NCBI GenBank assembly: GCA_041166745.1
Contig: JBEEGH010000026.1
Span: 3,320-67,319 of the forward strand
Direction: 5' to 3'
Length of the DNA: 64,000 nt
Origin: DASUCS01 sp041166745
Lineage (GTDB): Bacteria > Actinomycetota > Acidimicrobiia > Acidimicrobiales > JACDCH01
Below, piece by piece: positions 58,890 through 64,000 of the stretch. The notes under the pieces are model-generated. The model saw only the letters and a program-made list of their open reading frames with translations, made no database searches and had not been told where the DNA came from. Position numbers and translations under genes: made by a program. Positions within the stretch are counted from its first letter, which is position 1. Each line of letters opens with the position of its first letter.

Positions 58890-60787
58890 CCGTTCGCGTT
58901 GCGGTACTGGAAGTACCGGTCGCGTCCGATGTAGCTGTTCTTCTCCGTGAAGCGATTGAGTCGGAAGTTCTCGTCTTCCTCCTCGAAGCTGTCGAACACG
59001 CACATGTCAGACATGAGCTGCTTGAGGTGGGCCTGCACTTTTTGGAGTCGTTTGATCGCCGCCAGTAACTCGTCGCGCGACAACGTGCTGCCGAGCAGGG
59101 CCCGAAGGTCGGTCTCCGTCATTGCGAGGATGCGCTTGGCCGTCGACGTCGTGCAGATCGGCGGCAGCTCTTCCATGGACTTGTCCGGTGCGACACCGAC
59201 TGTGGTCGCCGCCTTGATTTGGTCGACGTCCTTGTCTTTGCCGAAGGACAGGTCGGGGTCGATGCCCTTGACCTTCGTCTCCTTGCCGGGGCCTTGGTCG
59301 ACGAAGTAGTTGCTCGCGTGACGGTCGACTTGGCCGGTGATCGCGTCGAGGAGTTGGAGTTCGACGAGTTGCTCCTGGAGCCTGGAGTCCTTCCAGTCGA
59401 TCTTGTTCACGACCATTTCGGTCTTGAACGGACCCTTCTCGTCGATCCCGTACCCGGGACTCTGGGTCTGTACGCAGTCGCTCCAGCTGTTGGCTTCCAT
59501 CTTGTTCTGGGGGCGGATCTTCTTCTCGCCCTTCGGCTGCACCCCCTTGGCCTGCTCCATCATGTAGCCCTTTTGGCCACCACGGGTCGCCTTCACCGTG
59601 TCGGCGATGACATCACTGCCCATCAGCTTCGCGACTGCGGACGACGCCACGGCTCTCTCGGTGAACTGAGCGTCGTCCATGTCGATGCCGGACGCATTGG
59701 CCGCCGGCGCATCCCACGCCTTGTAGCCCTTGGGTGGCGCCTTGAACACGCCCGTCTTCGACTTCGAGGTACCGATCGACTTCGTCGTCTTGACGCCGAC
59801 CTCGACGGAGTTCATCCCGCCGCTGTCGGACTTGCCGCTGCCCCGCTGCTGCCCTGGCGTGACCTTCGCCATCATCGTGTACTCGGCCTGGATCCTCGGG
59901 ACGAGCCACAGCATGGCTTCCTTGCGGTTCTTGTGATCCTCGCTCGCATCGGCCTGGATCTTCTTGTCGGCCATCCACTTGGCGATGTTGTCGTCGATCG
60001 ACTTGAGCTTGGCTTCCTTCCACTTGCGATCTTTCGTGTCTTGCTTCTGGACGTACTCGTCCAGATCGGTCTTCACCCTCAAGTAGGCGGGCGTTTTGAA
60101 GAAGGTCTTCTTGTCTTCCTTGCCGGTGGTCTTCTTCGACATCTCGTCGAAGATGTATTGCGTCGAGGGCTCGATGCGACGACGCACGGTGCGCCGCTGG
60201 ACGTCGCCACCCTGCTGCACGACGTGTGACAACTCGTGCGCGAGCAACTCTTTGCCGTCACTCGACGCCGGGTTGTACGTCCCTTGCCGGAAGAAGATGT
60301 CTTTGCCGGTCGTGAACGCCTTGGCTTGCAGCGACTGGCTGAGTCGATCGGCGTGGACGTCGGTGTGCACCCGAACGCTGTCGAGCGCAGCGGAGTCGGC
60401 GCCGAACGCACTCCGGACCTCGGTCGGCACCTTCTGGCCGCCCCCGCGCTGCTTGTCGATCTCCGATTCTGTTTCGGTGCTCACGTCGAGGCCGCCGAGC
60501 GGATCAGGCCCGTGATCTTCGTCGCTCGAGCGTCGCGCGCTGGTGCCTTGCCCGTGCGTCAGCGCGGCGAGAACGTGGTCGGCCCTGAGGTCGGCTTCGT
60601 GTTCCGCGGGATCAGCTGCCTTGCCCACCATCAGCTTCGCTTGGACGACGAGCGCGTTCACGGCTTGATTGCCGGCCGTGCGTTGCACGTCGAGCACCCG
60701 CTGTCCCGACGGTGCGTCGCTGGTCCGCTCGGTGTCCTCGAGCTCCTCGATCTCTCGGAGGTGGGCTGCGAAATCGGTGTGCTTCAT
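58886..60787 (-). CDS. DUF4157 protein with C-terminal PI3/4-kinase-like domain (putative effector)
   Basis: The 633-residue protein begins at ATG 60787 behind GGGGGG. Residues about 120-192 form a DUF4157 domain (AFGADSAALDSVRVHTD, AFTTGKDIFF) with the metalloprotease-like HELSH at 184-188. Residues 200-345 are Lys-rich and helical. Residues about 345-520 look like an atypical kinase: candidate ATP-site Lys 349 in GVFK, Glu 377 in ERAVASSAVAKLMG, catalytic loop GQVDRHASN (485-493) and metal-binding Asp 510 in GIDPDLSFG. DUF4157 is known from proteins associated with extracellular contractile injection systems. No secretion signal is seen and no such system is in the window. Confidence 0.82.
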   Translation of the reverse strand: MKHTDFAAHLREIEELEDTERTSDAPSGQRVLDVQRTAGNQAVNALVVQAKLMVGKAADPAEHEADLRADHVLAALTHGQGTSARRSSDEDHGPDPLGGLDVSTETESEIDKQRGGGQKVPTEVRSAFGADSAALDSVRVHTDVHADRLSQSLQAKAFTTGKDIFFRQGTYNPASSDGKELLAHELSHVVQQGGDVQRRTVRRRIEPSTQYIFDEMSKKTTGKEDKKTFFKTPAYLRVKTDLDEYVQKQDTKDRKWKEAKLKSIDDNIAKWMADKKIQADASEDHKNRKEAMLWLVPRIQAEYTMMAKVTPGQQRGSGKSDSGGMNSVEVGVKTTKSIGTSKSKTGVFKAPPKGYKAWDAPAANASGIDMDDAQFTERAVASSAVAKLMGSDVIADTVKATRGGQKGYMMEQAKGVQPKGEKKIRPQNKMEANSWSDCVQTQSPGYGIDEKGPFKTEMVVNKIDWKDSRLQEQLVELQLLDAITGQVDRHASNYFVDQGPGKETKVKGIDPDLSFGKDKDVDQIKAATTVGVAPDKSMEELPPICTTSTAKRILAMTETDLRALLGSTLSRDELLAAIKRLQKVQAHLKQLMSDMCVFDSFEEEDENFRLNRFTEKNSYIGRDRYFQYRNANG

Positions 60788-60834
60788 CGATCCCCCCGTT
60801 TTTGGCATCCGATTCACGCCGGGATGCTGCGCAC

Positions 60835-60840
60835 ACAGTA
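60835..60840 (-). promoter_or_regulatory. Possible -10 box of the DUF4157-kinase gene
   Basis: TACTGT (minus strand, 60840-60835) lies 47 bases before the ATG at 60787 and would give a leader of roughly 40 bases carrying the GGGGGG ribosome binding site. No convincing -35 is present. The rest of the 132-base divergent spacer shows nothing else I can interpret. Confidence 0.3.
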
Positions 60841-60919
60841 CAGGTTGTTCCGTTCGCAACGGGGTGTCGGTCACTAGCTCCGTTATGACCGATTCGTCCT
60901 CGCGCGAGAGTGTGTAGCT

Positions 60920-61375
60920 GTGACTGGCAGCCCTCGTTTCACGCAGCTCGACGACGTGAACTGGCAGGAGGTGCGACGGCAGCAGCACGGCGAGCGGATC
61001 GCGTCGGTGTACGAGAAGTGGATGGAGTTCTCGAGCCGCTACTTGTCTCTCTATGCGAAGTGGGACCCGGGCATGATCGTGCAAGCCCACGGTCACAACA
61101 GCGATCACATCGTGTTCGTGCTCGACGGATCGATGACGTGTGGCGACATCGAGTGTCCGCGCGGGACGCACATCGCGCTCGATCAGGGCGACACGTTCGG
61201 GCCGTTCGTCGCCGGGCCCGAAGGGGTGGTGCTGTACGAGATCATGATGGGCGACCCACGGTCGTTTCCCGCAGACCTCGATGGCTACGAACAGTTCCTC
61301 GCCGATCGCGGGGTCGTGCAATTGCCGAACCCGCCGATCGAACTGCCGAACGGCCTCGAGGACACCCGCACCTGA
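60920..61375 (+). CDS. Cupin-like protein in an acyl-CoA/lipid catabolism cluster
   Basis: The 151-residue protein contains a single cupin-type barrel with IVQAHGHNSDHIVFVLDGSM near residue 52 (His-rich metal site) and a second motif GTHIALDQGDTFGPF near 83. It starts at GTG 60920. Its stop overlaps the thiolase ATG (TGATG), so it belongs to the same transcript as the Ltp2-like and DUF35 genes. It could be a small dioxygenase, isomerase or regulator of that pathway; the sequence does not decide. Confidence 0.7.
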   Translation: MTGSPRFTQLDDVNWQEVRRQQHGERIASVYEKWMEFSSRYLSLYAKWDPGMIVQAHGHNSDHIVFVLDGSMTCGDIECPRGTHIALDQGDTFGPFVAGPEGVVLYEIMMGDPRSFPADLDGYEQFLADRGVVQLPNPPIELPNGLEDTRT

Positions 61376-62538
61376 TGGCACACCCGTTCCGAAACGTCGC
61401 CATTGCCGGCGTGTTCAACACGCAGCAGGCCCGCACCCTCGAAGGGCGTGACTCGCAGTCGATGGCAGTTGAGGGAGCACTCGGTGCTCTGGCCGACGCC
61501 GGTATCGGCCTCGACGAGGTCGATGGGGTCGCCGGACAGTTCGCCGCCGACATGGTGCTGGGGGCGCGGATGGGGCCGTGCTCGCGCAAGCTGTCGACCC
61601 ACGGGATACCCACAGTGCTCGACGCGGCGTCGATGATCGCGTTCGGCGAATGCGAGGTCGTCGTGATCGGGGCCGGCGGCGCGGCGATGTACACGGAACG
61701 GTCGTCCACGGCGCCCTGGACTCGTCCCGCCAATGAGCTCGTCGTCGGCTACGGGCTGTTCACGGCCGCGGAGTTCGCGCTGATGGCGCGCCGGCACATG
61801 CTGCAGTACGGCACCACGCGCGAGCAGCTCGCGCTCGCGGCGGCGACCGTTCGCAACAACGGGCACGTCAACCCTGAAGCCGTCTACTACGGACGCGGCC
61901 CGTTCACGGCGGCCGACATTCTCGAGTCGCGCATGGTGGCTGACCCTTTTCATCTGCTCGAGTGCTCGATGACATCGGAAGGCGGGTGCGGATTGGTGCT
62001 GACGACGGCCGAGCGCGCCCTCGACGCGGCGTCGACGCCAGTGTGGATCCTCGGAGGCGCGGGTGACACCTACGGGCCGGCGTACGTCGTTCCTCCGGTG
62101 TGGGATCTTCGAGGTCGAGGTGACGACATCCCCGCGGGATATGTCGGTCGTCGCGCGGCTCGCAAGTGCTTCGCGCTTGCAGGACTGAGCCCGGACGACG
62201 TCGATGTCGCCGAGTTGTACGACCCGTTCTCGTTCGAGATCATCCGGCAACTGGAGGCGTTCGAGTTTTGTGGCGAAGGCGAGGGTGGCCCGTACGTCGA
62301 GGCCGGACACATCGCACCCGGCGGCCGGCTCCCCGTCACGACGGATGGCGGCACGATGTCGTTCAGTCACGCCGGCCTCAATGCACAGATGTTGCAGCGC
62401 GTGATTCGCGGTGTGCAGCAAGTTCGAGGCTCGTGTGAGACCAGCCAGGTCGCGGGCGCCGAGGTGGCGATGTGCACCAACGGCGGATCGGGCGCTCTGT
62501 TCACCGACGTGATGCTGTTGGGGTCGGAACAACCGTGA
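61375..62538 (+). CDS. Thiolase-fold lipid-transfer protein (Ltp2/SCP-x-like)
   Basis: The 387-residue thiolase-fold protein has DSQSMAVEGALGALADAGI near residue 24, the SCP2-thiolase-like segment ECSMTSEGGCGLVLT near 200, and AELYDPFSFEIIRQLEAFEFCGEGEGG near 280. It lacks the classic N-terminal nucleophile cysteine motif. This matches Ltp2-type enzymes, which act with a DUF35 partner as aldolases in actinobacterial steroid side-chain degradation. The next gene encodes exactly such a partner, overlapping by four bases (GTGA). Confidence 0.85.
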   Translation: MAHPFRNVAIAGVFNTQQARTLEGRDSQSMAVEGALGALADAGIGLDEVDGVAGQFAADMVLGARMGPCSRKLSTHGIPTVLDAASMIAFGECEVVVIGAGGAAMYTERSSTAPWTRPANELVVGYGLFTAAEFALMARRHMLQYGTTREQLALAAATVRNNGHVNPEAVYYGRGPFTAADILESRMVADPFHLLECSMTSEGGCGLVLTTAERALDAASTPVWILGGAGDTYGPAYVVPPVWDLRGRGDDIPAGYVGRRAARKCFALAGLSPDDVDVAELYDPFSFEIIRQLEAFEFCGEGEGGPYVEAGHIAPGGRLPVTTDGGTMSFSHAGLNAQMLQRVIRGVQQVRGSCETSQVAGAEVAMCTNGGSGALFTDVMLLGSEQP

Positions 62539-62951
62539 CGGCCCTCCAGCCACAGGCAGTCGGGATCCCGGTCGGAGCTCACTCGGTCGCGGCCGAGCCG
62601 TATTGGGCGGCCTGTGCGCGCGGTGAGCTGCTCTACCAGCGCTGTGCCGAGTGCCACGAGGTCAACATGAAGCCCGCATCGTCGTGTGCCGCGTGCGGCG
62701 CGGCAGCGCTCACCTGGGAGCGCAGCGTGGGTCGCGGTCGTCTCTACAGCTGGACGGTGGTGTGGCGGCCGCAGCATCCGACGTTCCAGGTGCCGTACGC
62801 CCCGGCGATCATCGAGCTCGACGAAGGCTTCTGGTTGATGAGCGCGATGGTCGGCTGCGATCACGAGGAACTGCGCGCCGAGATGCCCGTCGTCGTCGAG
62901 TTCCATCCCGCCAGCGACGACGTGACGCTCCCGTACTTCCGCCCGGAGTAG
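62535..62951 (+). CDS. Zinc-ribbon / OB-fold DUF35 protein
   Basis: The 138-residue protein has a rubredoxin-like zinc ribbon (RCAECHEVNMKPASSCAACG, residues about 36-55) followed by an OB-fold with GRGRLYSWTVV and AIIELDEGFWLMSAMVG. DUF35 proteins, such as the C-terminal part of ChsH2, bind thiolase-fold partners and acyl-CoA substrates. It starts at GTG 62535, overlapping the Ltp2-like stop, and very likely forms a complex with that protein. Confidence 0.9.
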   Translation: MTALQPQAVGIPVGAHSVAAEPYWAACARGELLYQRCAECHEVNMKPASSCAACGAAALTWERSVGRGRLYSWTVVWRPQHPTFQVPYAPAIIELDEGFWLMSAMVGCDHEELRAEMPVVVEFHPASDDVTLPYFRPE

Positions 62952-63007
62952 CTGGTATTCGTCGCGGGGCCCAGCACTCATGCGGTCTCGCGACCTAGGG
63001 GGCCGCG

Positions 63008-63955
63008 ATGATGACCCGCGTGTCGGACCGCATCCACGACGACGAACCGGACACCTCCGAGGCGACGGTCCGCGCTCTGCTGTCGGCCCAATGCCCTCGA
63101 TGGGCCGATCTTGCGCTGACCTACTTGCGAACGTCGGGCACGGACAACGCCATGTGGCGAGTGCACGTGCCTTCCGGTGCCGACGTGGTCGTGCGACTTC
63201 CAAGGCGCCCTCGGGCCGCCGCGAACGTTGGGCAGGAGCTCGACGTGCTGCGAACGCTTGCAGACAGCCCGCTTTCGACCCTTGTCGATACGCCACCGGT
63301 GCTCCACGTCGGGGCGTCCGACGAAGCATTCCCGCACCGGTGGGCCGTTCTCGGCTGGCTCGATGGAGCTGACGCGTGGACCGCCCGAAACTCGCTCGGT
63401 GGTGCGCTCGAGCAGATGGCGATCGACCTCGCGGCGACAGTGCGTGCGATCGGCGCTCTGACCGACATGCCAGTGCCCGATCGAGAGCCGGGCGATCGAG
63501 GAGGACCGATCGAGCCGCTGTTACAGCGGCTCGACTCGTGGCTCGACGATCCGACGTGGCGTGCAGGCGACCTCATCGATGTCGCCGCCGTGAGACGATG
63601 CGCAGACGAGACGCGGGAGGTCTCTCGCGATCCCGTCGATGTCCGGTTCGTGCACGGCGATCTCATCCCGGGCAACCTGCTCGTGGCGGCGCGCCGGCTC
63701 TCCGCGATCATCGATTGGGGCGGTGCCGCGTACGCCGATCCCGCTCAGGACCTTGGGCCGGCATGGGCACTGTTCGACGAACGGAGTCGGCCGGTCTTTC
63801 GAGAAGCGGTCGGAGCCGACGAAGCGACCTGGCTCCGAGCACGTGCGTTCGAACTCGAGCAGGCCGTTGGCGGCGTCCTCTATTACACGCCCCGGCGCCA
63901 CCCGCTGGGCGATGTCATGGCTCGCACGCTGCGTCGCATCCTCGAGGAGCGTTGA
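63008..63955 (+). CDS. Aminoglycoside phosphotransferase-fold kinase
   Basis: The 315-residue protein has an APH-type kinase fold. The N-lobe shows VVVRLPRRP with the P-loop-region Arg near residue 62, and the catalytic loop is FVHGDLIPGNLLV near 218 with IIDWGGAAYADPAQDLG as metal site near 236. Such kinases phosphorylate small molecules such as antibiotics, sugars or choline; many actinobacterial copies lie near acyl-CoA catabolism genes, as here. Either ATG (63008 or 63011) could start it. The remaining 45 bases of the window hold no complete feature. Confidence 0.88.
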   Translation: MMTRVSDRIHDDEPDTSEATVRALLSAQCPRWADLALTYLRTSGTDNAMWRVHVPSGADVVVRLPRRPRAAANVGQELDVLRTLADSPLSTLVDTPPVLHVGASDEAFPHRWAVLGWLDGADAWTARNSLGGALEQMAIDLAATVRAIGALTDMPVPDREPGDRGGPIEPLLQRLDSWLDDPTWRAGDLIDVAAVRRCADETREVSRDPVDVRFVHGDLIPGNLLVAARRLSAIIDWGGAAYADPAQDLGPAWALFDERSRPVFREAVGADEATWLRARAFELEQAVGGVLYYTPRRHPLGDVMARTLRRILEER

Positions 63956-64000
63956 TCGTCGCGACCGGGTGCCCACTCGAAGTCGACGCGGCTGTGCGGC

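Noticed and set aside
60788..61381. 198-codon upstream extension of the DUF4157 gene
   Set aside because: It overlaps the cupin-like gene on the opposite strand, while the ATG at 60787 has a GGGGGG ribosome binding site and gives a sensible N-terminus.
1..64000. CRISPR arrays, integrases, transposases or prophage genes
   Set aside because: I saw no regularly spaced direct repeats, insertion-sequence inverted repeats, or integrase or transposase motifs in any frame. The tRNA-Leu has no adjacent integrase, so it does not look like an occupied attachment site.

Overview
The window is a compact, GC-rich chromosomal segment with nearly every base in a gene. Its housekeeping set (coaE, uvrB, uvrA, nadA, uvrC, rapZ-yvcK-gap-pgk-tpiA, secG), its frequent GTG starts and its TANNNT boxes placed 6-7 bases before start codons (leaderless transcription) point to an actinobacterium. 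The class Acidimicrobiia is my best guess, from gene order and pathway content; no rRNA or taxonomic marker is present to settle it.

Layout. 1-4912 (minus): a Tad/Flp pilus operon, cpaB-cpaE-cpaF-tadB-tadC, running off the left edge. 5130-15000: coaE, an HTTM membrane protein, uvrB, two polytopic membrane proteins and uvrA; uvrA carries a perfect LexA-type operator. 15064-24501: a surface-polysaccharide cluster with a priming sugar transferase, a fused double GT4 glycosyltransferase, a flippase, an AsnB-type amidotransferase and three methyltransferases. 24507-34577: nadA and uvrC back to back, a cupin, a methyltransferase, a membrane protein, then rapZ-yvcK-gap-pgk-tpiA; whiA, usually after yvcK, is missing. 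34890-41110: a complete five-gene peptide ABC transporter. 41107-44230: a minus-strand lipoprotein/small-protein pair, then secG and a second peptide-binding lipoprotein. 44244-44937: tRNA-Leu(GAG), an alkyltransferase-like protein starting 4 bases after the tRNA, and a DUF971 protein. 44948-54469: oxidative and catabolic genes (DyP peroxidase, P450, FMN oxidase, GH3 glucosidase, MFS exporter, Baeyer-Villiger monooxygenase, frameshifted glyoxalase-like gene). 54483-58356: a degenerate cyclase-ATPase regulator, and the FAD and 2Fe-2S subunits of a molybdenum hydroxylase without its large subunit. 58425-60787: a DUF4157 protein fused to a PI3/4-kinase-like domain, coupled to a YbjN-fold protein. 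60920-63955: cupin, Ltp2-like thiolase fold, DUF35 zinc-ribbon protein and APH-type kinase.

The most novel item is the 58425-60787 pair. DUF4157 is a hallmark domain of cargo of extracellular contractile injection systems. Here it sits before a recognisable lipid/protein-kinase-like catalytic loop, and the partner belongs to a family whose fold has been compared with type III secretion chaperones. I read it as an orphan effector with its chaperone or antidote. Other notable points are back-to-back promoters sharing the TA of their -10 boxes, a tRNA-mRNA junction that could yield a near-leaderless message, and a membrane-anchored peptide-ABC ATPase.

All calls come from reading the sequence and conceptual translations; no database search was run.
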